From a candidate division TA06 bacterium ADurb.Bin131 (GTDB lineage: Bacteria > Ratteibacteria > UBA8468 > B48-G9 > DTJG01): a stretch of 52,189 nucleotides of DNA. The notes below the pieces were generated by a model. The model worked only from the letters and a program-made list of their open reading frames with translations. It had not been told where the DNA came from and ran no database searches. Location: the NCBI GenBank assembly GCA_002070645.1, contig MWDQ01000027.1:1-52189 (forward strand), in the 5' to 3' direction. The position numbers and the translations under genes were made by a program. Shown one piece after another: positions 35,351 to 44,197 of the stretch (position 1 is its first letter; the number at the start of each line of letters is the position of its first letter).

Positions 35351-36352
35351 ATGCGAGTTGCTATTAATGGATTTGGAAGAATAGGAAGGTTGGTACTCAG
35401 GGCAGCAATTGAGCAAAATGTTAAAGATTTTGAGATTGTGGCATTCAATGATATTGCTGATGTTAAAACAAACGCTCATCTCTTTAAGTATGATTCAAAC
35501 TATGGAATTTTCCAGGGCACTGTTGAAGTAAAGGATAGTGAAATTGCAATTAATGGTAAACCATATAAGGTGCTTGTTGAAAAGGACCCAAAAAATCTGC
35601 CATGGAAGGCATTGAACATTGATGTTGTTGTTGAGTCAACAGGACTTTTTACTGAGGCGGAAAAGGCAAAGGCACATATTGAGGCAGGAGCGAAAAAAGT
35701 TGTTATAACTGCTCCAGCAAAGGGTGAGGATGTAATGATTGTTATTGGGGTTAATGATTCATTGTACGATCCTTTAAAGCATAATATAATTTCAAACGCC
35801 TCCTGTACAACAAACTGTCTTGCACCAATGGTAAAAGTTCTTGATGATAATTTTGGAGTTATTCGAGGACTGATGACTACTGTGCACTCTTATACGAATG
35901 ACCAAAGAATTCTTGATTTGCCGCATAAAGATTTACGTAGAGCGCGGGCTGGAGCCATTTCGATGATTCCTACAACAACGGGTGCAGCAAAAGCCATCGG
36001 AAAGATAATTCCAAAATTGAACGGAAAATTGAATGGGCTTTCACTCAGAGTCCCTACTCCTACTGTTTCAATAGTGGATTTTGTTGCGCAAACAGAAAAG
36101 AAAATAGATGCTCAGACAATTAATGAGGCATTTAAGAAATCAGCAGAAGGCGCGATGAAGGGGATTCTCGAATACTGTGAAGAACCACTTGTTTCAAAAG
36201 ATTTTGTAAAGAACACCCACTCCTGTATTTTTGATGCCCCTTCTACATATGTAATAGACGACCTTGTAAAGGTTTTTGGCTGGTATGATAATGAGTGGGG
36301 ATATAGCTGCAGGATAGTGGATCTACTCAAATTAATCAGTGAAAAAGGCTAA
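35351..36352 (+). CDS. gap: Glyceraldehyde-3-phosphate dehydrogenase
   Basis: A 333-residue NAD-dependent glycolytic enzyme. Rossmann motif [10 protein letters not shown] at 5-14, catalytic Cys152 in [13 protein letters not shown], its His partner in [10 protein letters not shown], and phosphate-binding [11 protein letters not shown]. The acidic residue in AFND near the end of strand 2 agrees with NAD use. Full length. First gene of gap-pgk-tpi-secG, with a perfect upstream promoter. Confidence 0.97.
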   Translation: MRVAINGFGRIGRLVLRAAIEQNVKDFEIVAFNDIADVKTNAHLFKYDSNYGIFQGTVEVKDSEIAINGKPYKVLVEKDPKNLPWKALNIDVVVESTGLFTEAEKAKAHIEAGAKKVVITAPAKGEDVMIVIGVNDSLYDPLKHNIISNASCTTNCLAPMVKVLDDNFGVIRGLMTTVHSYTNDQRILDLPHKDLRRARAGAISMIPTTTGAAKAIGKIIPKLNGKLNGLSLRVPTPTVSIVDFVAQTEKKIDAQTINEAFKKSAEGAMKGILEYCEEPLVSKDFVKNTHSCIFDAPSTYVIDDLVKVFGWYDNEWGYSCRIVDLLKLISEKG

Positions 36353-36371
36353 GTTTCCTCTGGAGGGAACC

Positions 36372-37556
36372 ATGGAATTAATAACAATTAAGGATAAGAA
36401 CTATTCTGGAAAGCGGGTTTTTGTCCGTGTTGATTATAATGTACCACTGGATAAAAATCTGAATATTACTGATGATACAAGAATTAGAGCATCTCTTGAA
36501 ACAGTCAATTTTCTTCTTGCGCAGAATTCAATTTTGATTCTTGCATCACATCTTGGAAGACCAAAAGGGAAACCAAATCCTGAAATGAGTATGGCTCCTG
36601 TGGCAAAACGGCTTTCAGAATTAATTCAAAAGGATGTAAAACTTGCGCCGGATTGCGTTGGTGCTGAAGTAAAAAAGATTGTTGATACAGCCAGACCTGG
36701 CGATGTGATTTTACTTGAAAATTTAAGATTCCATCCTGAGGAAGAAGAAAATGATGAAAATTTCTCAAAAGAACTTGCGGATCTTGCCGACTGCTATGTT
36801 AATGATGCATTTGGAACCTGTCACAGGGCGCATGCGTCTATTGTAGGAATTACAAATTTTCTTAAAGACAAAGCCGCTGGATTTCTTATTGAAAAAGAAG
36901 TTAACGCTCTGAGCAAAATACTTGAAAAACCTGAGAGACCGTTTTTGCTTATTATCGGAGGTGCCAAGGTTAGCGATAAGATTGGTATGCTAAAAAATCT
37001 TCTTGATAAGGTGGATACAATCATTACAGGTGGGGTAATGGCTTATACGTTTATCAAAGCAAATAACTGGGAAACTGGAAATTCAAAGGTTGAGGTTGAT
37101 GCTCTTCCACTTGCAAAGGAGATTTATAAAGAAATAAGAAAGAGGCATTTAGAGTTTCATACTCCTCTCGACCATGTTGTTGCAGATAAGGTTTCAGAGG
37201 ATGCCCATTTTTTTACCACAGAAAGAGGTACTGTTCCAATTGGATGGATAGGAGTTGATATTGGCCCTCAGGCAATTGATGAGTATTCTGATTGTATAAG
37301 AAGAGCAAAAACAATATTCTGGAACGGTCCAATGGGAATTTTTGAAATCCCGCAGTTTGCAAAAGGAACAATTGAGATTGCTAAGGCAGTTGCTGCTGCA
37401 AATGCTTTTTCTGTTATAGGTGGCGGAGATTCTATTGCTGCAGTGCAGCAGGCAGGAGTTGCAGACAAAATTTCACATATCTGTACTGGTGGTGGTGCAT
37501 CATTAGAATTCCTTGAAGGTAAGGGACTGCCAGGCATTGATATCCTTAAAAAGTGA
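36372..37556 (+). CDS. pgk: Phosphoglycerate kinase
   Basis: A 394-residue enzyme, counted from the ATG at 36372, where GGAGG lies 5 bases upstream; a longer in-frame start at 36339 would overlap gap and adds nonconserved residues. Seen: FVRVDYNVPLD, ASHLGRPKGK, DAFGTCHRAHAS, LLIIGGAKVSDKIG and the nucleotide-site VIGGGDSIAAVQQAG. It transfers phosphate from 1,3-bisphosphoglycerate to ADP. It lies 19 bases after gap in the same operon. Confidence 0.96.
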   Translation: MELITIKDKNYSGKRVFVRVDYNVPLDKNLNITDDTRIRASLETVNFLLAQNSILILASHLGRPKGKPNPEMSMAPVAKRLSELIQKDVKLAPDCVGAEVKKIVDTARPGDVILLENLRFHPEEEENDENFSKELADLADCYVNDAFGTCHRAHASIVGITNFLKDKAAGFLIEKEVNALSKILEKPERPFLLIIGGAKVSDKIGMLKNLLDKVDTIITGGVMAYTFIKANNWETGNSKVEVDALPLAKEIYKEIRKRHLEFHTPLDHVVADKVSEDAHFFTTERGTVPIGWIGVDIGPQAIDEYSDCIRRAKTIFWNGPMGIFEIPQFAKGTIEIAKAVAAANAFSVIGGGDSIAAVQQAGVADKISHICTGGGASLEFLEGKGLPGIDILKK

Positions 37557-37563
37557 GCATTTT

Positions 37564-38316
37564 ATGAGAAGACCGCTTATTGCTGGAAACTGGAAGATGT
37601 ATAAAACACCCTCAGAAGCAGAGAAGTTTGCGCAGGAATTAAAGAGCATAGATATTTACAAAGAAAGAGATATTCTTGTTTGTGTTCCTTTTCCTGCAAT
37701 ACTGAGTGTAAGCAGGGTTCTTTCTGGTACTTCTATATTGGTGGGTGCACAGAATATGTATCCTGCAAAAGAAGGTGCATATACAGGAGAGGTTTCACCT
37801 TTGATGATAAAGGATTCGGGTGCATCATTTGTTATATGTGGGCATTCAGAAAGAAGGCAGATTTTTAAGGAAACGGATGATTTTATTGCTGAAAAAGTAA
37901 AAGCAGCGCTTGATTATGAGATAACTCCAATCTTATGTGTTGGTGAAACATTGCAAGAGAATGAAGCAGGTGAAACATTTTCTGTTATAGAAAGACAATT
38001 GAGAACAGGGTTAAAGTTTCTTTCGGGAAATACAATTGAGAAAATAGTGATTGCCTATGAACCAGTATGGGCAATTGGAACAGGGAAAAATGCAACTCCA
38101 CAACAGGCACAGGATGTTCATAGATTTATAAGAAAACTTATAGAACAGAATTATGGACAATCTGCTTCTTGTATCCGTATTCTTTATGGGGGAAGTGTCA
38201 AGCCAGAAAACATCGATATCTTAATGGCTGAAGCAGATATTGATGGTGCACTTGTCGGAGGGGCAAGTTTAAAAATTGAATCGTTTTCAAGAATAGTTGG
38301 ATTTCAAAGAATATAA
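37564..38316 (+). CDS. tpiA: Triosephosphate isomerase
   Basis: A 250-residue TIM barrel interconverting dihydroxyacetone phosphate and glyceraldehyde 3-phosphate. Lys11 in GNWKMYK, the catalytic His in VICGHSERR, the catalytic Glu in AYEPVWAIGTGK and phosphate-binding YGGSVKPEN are all present. The ATG at 37564, 7 bases after the pgk stop, gives the standard start; the longer frame from 37513 is not conserved. Confidence 0.96.
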   Translation: MRRPLIAGNWKMYKTPSEAEKFAQELKSIDIYKERDILVCVPFPAILSVSRVLSGTSILVGAQNMYPAKEGAYTGEVSPLMIKDSGASFVICGHSERRQIFKETDDFIAEKVKAALDYEITPILCVGETLQENEAGETFSVIERQLRTGLKFLSGNTIEKIVIAYEPVWAIGTGKNATPQQAQDVHRFIRKLIEQNYGQSASCIRILYGGSVKPENIDILMAEADIDGALVGGASLKIESFSRIVGFQRI

Positions 38317-38337
38317 TTTTTGTGTGAGGTTTTTATT

Positions 38338-38694
38338 ATGACTTTTTTGATTGTTGTACATCTGATAATTTCTATTTTATTGATAGCGGCAGTTTTGCTT
38401 CAAAGTGGAAAGGGATCCTCAATGGCAAATGTTTTTGGTGGAGGAGGAATGGAGACCGTATTTGGAGCCGAAACCCCGGCAATTATGAACAGAATCACAA
38501 CTGTTCTGGCTATTGTTTTTATGGTTAATTGCATACTTTTGACAACCATGTCTTTTAAATATAAAGGCGGTTCTATAATTCAGAGAGAACTTCAGAAACA
38601 ATCAATTCCGTCTACACCTTCTGAACAGCCTGTTCAACCACAAATACCAACAACACCATCACCAGCAAATGTGCCACCGGCACAGAATAATTAG
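38338..38694 (+). CDS. secG: Preprotein translocase subunit SecG
   Basis: A 118-residue membrane protein with two hydrophobic helices around the SecG signature AVLLQSGKGSSMANVFGGGG (about 21-40), followed by ETPAIMNRITTVLAIVFMVN. A proline/glutamine-rich tail ends the protein. SecG assists SecYE in protein export. The tpiA-secG pairing is widespread in bacteria. The ATG at 38338 is preceded by GTGAGG. Its 3' end overlaps the next gene by 26 bases. Confidence 0.93.
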   Translation: MTFLIVVHLIISILLIAAVLLQSGKGSSMANVFGGGGMETVFGAETPAIMNRITTVLAIVFMVNCILLTTMSFKYKGGSIIQRELQKQSIPSTPSEQPVQPQIPTTPSPANVPPAQNN

Positions 38695-40342
38695 TGTTTT
38701 ATTTTTAGTCCTGCTTATCTGTGCAGGGGGGTATTCTGCGAGTAAATATGGCGGAACACTTGTAATTTCATCGTCTTCTATTCCAAAGTCATTTAATCCA
38801 ATTATCGCAAAAGAGACAAGCACTACATTTGTAACAGGTTTTATGTTTGAAGGTTTAACAACTACAGATGCAATTACCCAGCAGGTAAAACCCAATCTTG
38901 CTAAATCCTGGAAGGTCAGTCAAAACGGAAAAGAGTGGACATTTTATTTGAGAAAGGATGTCTTCTGGAATGATGGGATACAGTTTACTGCATATGATGT
39001 TAAGTTTACGTTTGACATGCTAATTTTTAATCCAGACATTCCAACAAGTAGTAGGGATGTTTTTACAATAGGTAGTAAAAACATTCAAATAAAAATTATT
39101 GACAGGTTTACAGTAATGTTTATTCTTCCTGATAGATTTGCTCCATTCTTACGTTTAATGGGTCAGGAGATTCTTCCAGAACACAAATACAGGAAAATTG
39201 TTAATGAGAAAAAATTCTCTTTTGCCATGGGATTGGATTCGAACCCACAGGATATAGTTGGAACAGGTCCTTTTATGCTTGAAGATTTTAGACCCGGGGA
39301 ATGGGTGATTTTAAGTAGGAATAAACATTACTGGAAACACAGTCCACAGGGCGATACACTTCCATATCTTGATAGAATCATAATACTTACAATATCAGAT
39401 CAAAATCTTGCTTTGTTGAAGTTTAGAAAAGGAGAGATTGACATGATTTCTTTGAGGGCACAGGATTATTTGTTACTTAGAAAGGCAAAAATTTCAGGAA
39501 TAAAATTTTTTAATGTTGGACCATCTCCCAGTTCAGAATTTCTTGTTTTTAATCAAAATCTCGACAGCAGTATTCCTGATTATAAAAAAAAGTGGTTCAG
39601 AAATATAAACTTTAGGAAAGCAGTTTCCTGTGCAATAGATAGAAAAACAATTATCAATAATATTTTTGCAGGTTTTGGATATCCATTATATGGACCTGTT
39701 AATGAATCTGTTCCAGAATTCTACAATCCAAAAATTAAGAAATTTGAATACAATCTTGATAAAGCAAAAGAATATCTTTCTGAAGCAGGATTTTATAAGA
39801 AAAATGACGGACTTCTTTATGATTCGAGTGGAAATCAGATTTGTTTTTCACTTCTCACAAACAGTAATAATTCTGAAAGAATTGAACAGGCAAATCTTAT
39901 AAGAAATGATCTTGAAAAACTTGGAATGAAGGTTAATTTTTCCCCGGTTGATTTTAATTCGCTTGTCACAAGGATTAATGTGACAAAAGATTGGGAAGCC
40001 ATTATGATTGGTTTAACCGGAGGAATCGATCCTCACTTCGGGAAAAATGTCTGGACCACGCAGGGACATCTACATCTCTGGAATCTTGGTTCACCACGTT
40101 CTGTATATGAATGGGAAAAAGAAGTCGACAGGATTTTTGAGGAAGCGGCCAGACAGATTGATTATCGAAAAAGGAAGATGCTATATGACAGGTGGCAAGA
40201 AATAATGTGTGAAAATCAGGTTATGACCTTTACAGTAACATCTGCTGTTCTTTATGCTACAAAGGATAAATTTGGAAATCTCAAACCAACTGTTTATGGT
40301 GGACTTTTCCACAATATTGAAGAGATATATATAAAAAAATAG
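38669..40342 (+). CDS. Peptide/solute ABC transporter substrate-binding protein (SBP_bac_5)
   Basis: A 557-residue exported protein of the DppA/OppA family. Signal peptide IISVLFLVLLICAGGYSA; the mature part opens with KYGGTLVISSSSIPKSFNPI and has FEGLTTTDAITQQVKPNLAK, WTFYLRKDVFWNDG and FTAYDVKFTFDM, all typical of the family, then FRKAVSCAIDRKTIINNIF. The Cys in the signal region could make it a lipoprotein. No permease or ATPase genes accompany it, so it may serve a transporter elsewhere. The ATG at 38669 lies inside secG without a clear ribosome site, implying coupling. Confidence 0.88.
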   Translation: MCHRHRIISVLFLVLLICAGGYSASKYGGTLVISSSSIPKSFNPIIAKETSTTFVTGFMFEGLTTTDAITQQVKPNLAKSWKVSQNGKEWTFYLRKDVFWNDGIQFTAYDVKFTFDMLIFNPDIPTSSRDVFTIGSKNIQIKIIDRFTVMFILPDRFAPFLRLMGQEILPEHKYRKIVNEKKFSFAMGLDSNPQDIVGTGPFMLEDFRPGEWVILSRNKHYWKHSPQGDTLPYLDRIIILTISDQNLALLKFRKGEIDMISLRAQDYLLLRKAKISGIKFFNVGPSPSSEFLVFNQNLDSSIPDYKKKWFRNINFRKAVSCAIDRKTIINNIFAGFGYPLYGPVNESVPEFYNPKIKKFEYNLDKAKEYLSEAGFYKKNDGLLYDSSGNQICFSLLTNSNNSERIEQANLIRNDLEKLGMKVNFSPVDFNSLVTRINVTKDWEAIMIGLTGGIDPHFGKNVWTTQGHLHLWNLGSPRSVYEWEKEVDRIFEEAARQIDYRKRKMLYDRWQEIMCENQVMTFTVTSAVLYATKDKFGNLKPTVYGGLFHNIEEIYIKK

Positions 40343-40345
40343 CAC

Positions 40346-40861
40346 ATGTCAATACTCAGAATAATTTATAAAAAAGAAGGAAAGGCGAGTTTTATCTCGT
40401 CTAATTATATAGGAAAGATTTTTGAGAGGGCAATAAGAAGGTTAGGGATTCCTTTAATCTTTTCGCAGGGGTACACACGCAAACTTAAAATTAGTTTAGG
40501 ACCACCTCTGGCAGTTGGAGTTATTGGAATGAACGAGGTTATAGATGTGCACACCGCGGATTCAGAGATATCTGTTATTGAGATAAGAAAAAAACTTAAT
40601 GGTTTTTTGCCTGAAGGGTTGGCTGCCATGGAATGCAGGTACTTGAGGCAAGATGAAAAATCCCCACCAGAAATAAAAGTTGCCCGCTATACTGTGAGGG
40701 TTACGGATTGTATTACTTCTGCGATTCCAGATAATTGGCAGGTTTTATCGCAAAAAGATGATACAGCGGATATTGTTATTCCCCTTGATAAATTCAAGCA
40801 TAAAGATTTATTTTCATGTTTTGGAACTGAAAACGTAATTAAGCGGGTATTGATTTTTTAA
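40346..40861 (+). CDS. Stand-alone DUF2344 (TIGR03936-like) protein
   Basis: A 171-residue protein matching the domain usually found fused to, or next to, a B12-binding radical SAM protein. Its pattern is IIYKKEGKASFISSNYIGKI, FERAIRRLGIPLIFSQGYTR, KLKISLGPPLAVGVIGMNE, then LNGFLPEGLAAME. It starts 3 bases after the peptide-binding protein stop. No radical SAM gene is visible in the window. Molecular role unknown; a link to tRNA or ribosome modification has been suggested for the fused form but is not established. Confidence 0.75.
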   Translation: MSILRIIYKKEGKASFISSNYIGKIFERAIRRLGIPLIFSQGYTRKLKISLGPPLAVGVIGMNEVIDVHTADSEISVIEIRKKLNGFLPEGLAAMECRYLRQDEKSPPEIKVARYTVRVTDCITSAIPDNWQVLSQKDDTADIVIPLDKFKHKDLFSCFGTENVIKRVLIF

Positions 40862-40877
40862 TGAAAACTGGTATAAT
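40850..40877 (+). promoter_or_regulatory. Promoter of the sugar-acid cluster
   Basis: TTGATT at 40850-40855 and an extended -10, TGGTATAAT (TATAAT at 40872-40877), are 16 bases apart. The -35 lies in the last codons of the DUF2344 gene. The start would be near 40884, about 50 bases before the IolB-like gene, whose ATG has an AAGGAG site. Confidence 0.65.
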
Positions 40878-40934
40878 TTTTATTCAAGAATGTTTCATTT
40901 CTTTATAAATCCAGATGGTTAAAAAGGAGTTGAT

Positions 40935-41717
40935 ATGGCTTTGAGGTTAAATGTGTTGAAAAAGGATGGATTTCAAAAAAAACTTATATCTCCAGAAAAT
41001 TCTGATCTTAAATATCTTTCTTTTAGTTATTATTTTGGTTTAAATAAAAGAACCATTGAAGAATATACTGCAAACCAGGAATGGTTGTGGGTTTTACTTT
41101 CTGGAAAGATGGAAATACGTACTAATAGTGGTATTTCAGGAATGATGCAAAGAAAGAATGTTTTTGAAGAAAAGCCTGCTTCGTTTTATATATCGCCGAA
41201 ATCGTATTATACCATTGAAATGGGAGAAGAAACAGAAGCGATTGCGGTCTCTGCTCCTGCACAAGGTGATTTTACTTCATTTTTTATTCGGCCTGATTCC
41301 ATAAAAAAAGCAAGAGCCGGTAAACTAAATTATCAAAGGTCAATATTTGATATAATGACACAGGAATTTCCTGCCTCAAAAATTATTGCAGGGGAAACAA
41401 TTCATGATGTTGGACACTGGTCGTGTTTCCCTCCGCATAAACATGACTGTGATAATATGCCAGAGGAAAGTAAACATGAGGAATTGTATTTTTTTAAGTT
41501 TGAACCAGAGAAAACAGGATTTGGGATGATTCGTATTTATGATGAAACCCAAGATATTGCCTTCCCCATTCTTACCAACGATTTGATAACCATTCCCCGC
41601 GGATATCATCCTGTTGGGGTTATACCCGAACATAAACTTTATTATTTTTGGGCTCTTGCTGGAGAAAAAAGGCAGTTTCAAAGACATACACACCCTGATT
41701 ATCTTAAATACGAATAA
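40935..41717 (+). CDS. IolB-like 5-deoxy-glucuronate isomerase family protein
   Basis: A 260-residue double-cupin protein of the IolB/KduI family. Metal-site motifs are HWSCFPPHKHD and EELYFFKF, and the C-terminal IPRGYHPVGVIPEHKLYYFW with HTHPDYLKY is typical of IolB. In myo-inositol breakdown IolB turns 5-deoxy-glucuronate into its keto form; KduI does similar chemistry on 4-deoxy-5-ketouronate. No other inositol gene is visible in the window, while uronate and mannonate enzymes are, so the real substrate may be a uronic acid. First gene of the cluster and behind a good promoter; the next gene follows at 14 bases. Confidence 0.82.
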   Translation: MALRLNVLKKDGFQKKLISPENSDLKYLSFSYYFGLNKRTIEEYTANQEWLWVLLSGKMEIRTNSGISGMMQRKNVFEEKPASFYISPKSYYTIEMGEETEAIAVSAPAQGDFTSFFIRPDSIKKARAGKLNYQRSIFDIMTQEFPASKIIAGETIHDVGHWSCFPPHKHDCDNMPEESKHEELYFFKFEPEKTGFGMIRIYDETQDIAFPILTNDLITIPRGYHPVGVIPEHKLYYFWALAGEKRQFQRHTHPDYLKYE

Positions 41718-41731
41718 TGAAGGAGGATAAT

Positions 41732-42556
41732 ATGCAAAGCATAGATGATTTGTTCAGTCTTGATGGAATGAATGCTGTTGTTACTGGTGGGGCAGGGGTA
41801 CTTGGAACAAGTATCTGTCGTGGGCTTGCCAGTGCTGGTGCACGGGTTGCTGTTGCTGATATGAAGAACTTTAAGGAATCTGCAGATTGTCTTGTTTCTG
41901 AAGGATTTTCAGCCGATGGGTTTTATATTGATGTTCTTAAAAAGGAAAAGATTGTCGAGTGTGCGGAAGAGATTCTTAAAAAGTATAAAAGAGTTGATAT
42001 CCTTGTTAATTGCGCAGGGGGTAATCTTAAAGAAGCAACAACATCTCCTGAGTTAAGTTTTTTTGATTTACCTTTCGAGGCACTTGAAAAAGTTGTTATT
42101 CTTAATTTATTTGGAGGAGCAATATTGCCTTCGCAGGTATTTGGAAGAGAAATGATAAAGAATACTGATGGAGCATCAATAATAAATGTATCGTCTATGA
42201 ATGCGTTCAGGCCGCTTACAAGAATTCCTGGTTATTCCGCTGCAAAGGCAGCGGTGAGTAATTTTACTCAGTGGCTTGCTACCCATTTTGCAATGGAGTA
42301 TAACAAATCTTTGCGGGTAAATGCGATAGCACCGGGTTTTTTTCTGACCGAACAAAATAGATATCTTATGACTGACGGAGAAAATAAACTTACACTAAGG
42401 GGACAAACAATTATTCAGCATACACCAATGGGAAGATTTGGAAATCCAGACGATCTTATAGGTGCCTGTATCTGGTTGGCTTCAAAGGCATCTTCATTTG
42501 TTACAGGGGTTGTTGTTCCTATTGATGGAGGATTTAACGCATACTCTGGGGTTTGA
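41732..42556 (+). CDS. SDR oxidoreductase, D-mannonate/fructuronate type (UxuB-like)
   Basis: A 274-residue short-chain dehydrogenase. NAD motif GGAGVLG at 19-25, NCAGGN, the catalytic Ser in VSSMNAFRPLTRIPG and YSAAK. The stretches SSMNAFRPLTRIPGYSAAKA and IAPGFFLTEQNRYLMTD are typical of the SDR-type D-mannonate oxidoreductases that replace classical UxuB in Thermotoga and clostridia, reducing fructuronate to mannonate with NAD(P)H. The ATG at 41732 has AAGGAGG; the longer frame from 41717 is not supported. The next genes (Gnd, LarA-like, UxaE-like) fit a sugar-acid pathway. Confidence 0.82.
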   Translation: MQSIDDLFSLDGMNAVVTGGAGVLGTSICRGLASAGARVAVADMKNFKESADCLVSEGFSADGFYIDVLKKEKIVECAEEILKKYKRVDILVNCAGGNLKEATTSPELSFFDLPFEALEKVVILNLFGGAILPSQVFGREMIKNTDGASIINVSSMNAFRPLTRIPGYSAAKAAVSNFTQWLATHFAMEYNKSLRVNAIAPGFFLTEQNRYLMTDGENKLTLRGQTIIQHTPMGRFGNPDDLIGACIWLASKASSFVTGVVVPIDGGFNAYSGV

Positions 42557-42580
42557 TTTATCCAGAAACAACCTTATAAA
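42553..42580 (+). promoter_or_regulatory. Possible internal promoter before gnd
   Basis: TTGATT at 42553-42558, overlapping the SDR stop codon, and TATAAA at 42575-42580 are 16 bases apart. The 80-base gap to gnd is the first long gap in the cluster, so separate control is plausible. gnd has a strong GGAGGAAG site. Confidence 0.45.
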
Positions 42581-42636
42581 ATTGATGAAGATAGGGAAAT
42601 GTAAAAAATAAAACAAGATATCCACAGAGGAGGAAG

Positions 42637-44121
42637 ATGAAAAAAGCAGATATTGGAGTTATTGGGATGGAGGTAATGGGGAGAAGTTTAGCCCTTAATA
42701 TGGAAAGTAAAGGATATACAGTTGCTGTTTACAATAGAACAGGGGAGAAGACAAAGGCCTTTGCAGAAGGTCCTGCAAAAGGTAAAAATATAATTCCAAC
42801 ATACGAAATCAAGGATTTTGTTGAGGCACTGGAGAGCCCAAAGAAGATTATGCTTATGGTAAAAGAGGGTGCACCTGTTGATGCTTTTATTGAAACACTG
42901 CTTCCTTTTCTAAAACATGGAGATCTTATCATAGACGGCGGAAACTCTTTTTTCAAGGATACCATACGTAGAAATAAATATCTTAGTGAAAAGGGAATAC
43001 TTTTTATTGGAACAGGTGTATCAGGAGGGGAGGAGGGCGCTCTTAAAGGTCCTGCTATAATGCCTGGAGGACAAAAGGAGGCATATAAACTTATAGAGAA
43101 AATATTTAAAGATATTTCTGCAAAGGCATATGATGGTGAGCCGTGCGTCGATTATATGGGACCTGATGGTGCAGGGCACTTTGTTAAAACAATACATAAT
43201 GGAATTGAATATGGTGATATGCAATTGATTGGAGAGGTTGTCTGGTTTCTTAAAAATACCGGAATGAGGGCAGATAAAATTGCTGATATTATGGCACGCT
43301 GGAATGATAAGAACGATATTTTATGTTCTTATCTTATAGAGATTACCGCAGATAGTATGAAACAGAAACATCAGGGTTCTGATGAATTTCTTGTTGACAG
43401 GGTTGCGGATATTACAAGGATGAAGGGTACTGGAACTTGGACTGTTCAAAGTGCGCTTGAATTGCTTGTGCCAATTCCGACAATAGCGGCTGCTGTTTTT
43501 TCAAGAGAGATGTCCCAGGATAAAAACCTTCGTTTGGAAATGTCAAAAAAGATCTCATTAACCTTTAACGGATTTGCTAATAATCCTGAAGAGATAATAG
43601 ATGTTGCACACGATGCACTATACATAGCGAAAATTTCGTCCTATGCTCAGGGCATTGCTTTACTTACTGCTGCCTCGTCGGCCTACAACTTTAATTTGAA
43701 TATAGGGAAAATAGCAAAGATATGGAGGGCTGGTTGTATTATAAGAGCACAGTTTCTCGACGAGATTACCCGGGCATATGAAGCAAATCCAGATCTTCCT
43801 AATCTTCTTGCTGCACCAAAATTTGCGGCTTTTGTTTCATCAAATATTGGAAAACTTGCAAGATTCATTGATATGGCACATAAATGTGGAGTTCCTACGC
43901 TTGCGATGTCGAGTGCTTTTGATTATATACTGCAGATTACGTCTGCTGTTATGCCTTCAGCACAGGTATCTGCACTTCAGAGGGATTATTTTGGGGCACA
44001 CGGATATTTTAAGATTAATTCAGACAGTCCGGAATTAATGGTTAATAATGAGGGAAAAATAAGGGAATTCCATACTGAGTGGTTACTCCCAACAAGGCCA
44101 GAGAGAGAAATAACCAGATAA
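42637..44121 (+). CDS. gnd: 6-phosphogluconate dehydrogenase-like protein (decarboxylating)
   Basis: A 494-residue full-length Gnd that oxidises 6-phosphogluconate to ribulose 5-phosphate and CO2. N-terminal GMEVMGRSLALNM and YNRTGEKT fit NADP use. Substrate motifs present are GVSGGEEGA (near 127-135), HFVKTIHNGIEY (Lys184, Glu191, Tyr192), Arg in FSREMSQDK and the C-terminal QRDYFGAHGYF. In the motif normally read as GTGKWT, the lysine is replaced by threonine (Thr267, codon ACT at 43435-43437); in known structures that lysine helps bind the substrate phosphate. The change may alter substrate choice or may be tolerated. It lies between the SDR and the HAD-larA-uxaE-tkt run. Confidence 0.88.
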   Translation: MKKADIGVIGMEVMGRSLALNMESKGYTVAVYNRTGEKTKAFAEGPAKGKNIIPTYEIKDFVEALESPKKIMLMVKEGAPVDAFIETLLPFLKHGDLIIDGGNSFFKDTIRRNKYLSEKGILFIGTGVSGGEEGALKGPAIMPGGQKEAYKLIEKIFKDISAKAYDGEPCVDYMGPDGAGHFVKTIHNGIEYGDMQLIGEVVWFLKNTGMRADKIADIMARWNDKNDILCSYLIEITADSMKQKHQGSDEFLVDRVADITRMKGTGTWTVQSALELLVPIPTIAAAVFSREMSQDKNLRLEMSKKISLTFNGFANNPEEIIDVAHDALYIAKISSYAQGIALLTAASSAYNFNLNIGKIAKIWRAGCIIRAQFLDEITRAYEANPDLPNLLAAPKFAAFVSSNIGKLARFIDMAHKCGVPTLAMSSAFDYILQITSAVMPSAQVSALQRDYFGAHGYFKINSDSPELMVNNEGKIREFHTEWLLPTRPEREITR

Positions 44122-44197
44122 TTTATTGGGTTTGTGATATAAAAATTAGAGCAATCTTAAACTCTTCTTTGGCATCTTACCCGGATGAGAATGTACA

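Noticed and set aside
38669..38694. Frameshift joining secG to the peptide-binding protein
   Set aside because: Each has its own complete signature and the second begins with a proper signal peptide; a 26-base overlap is enough explanation.
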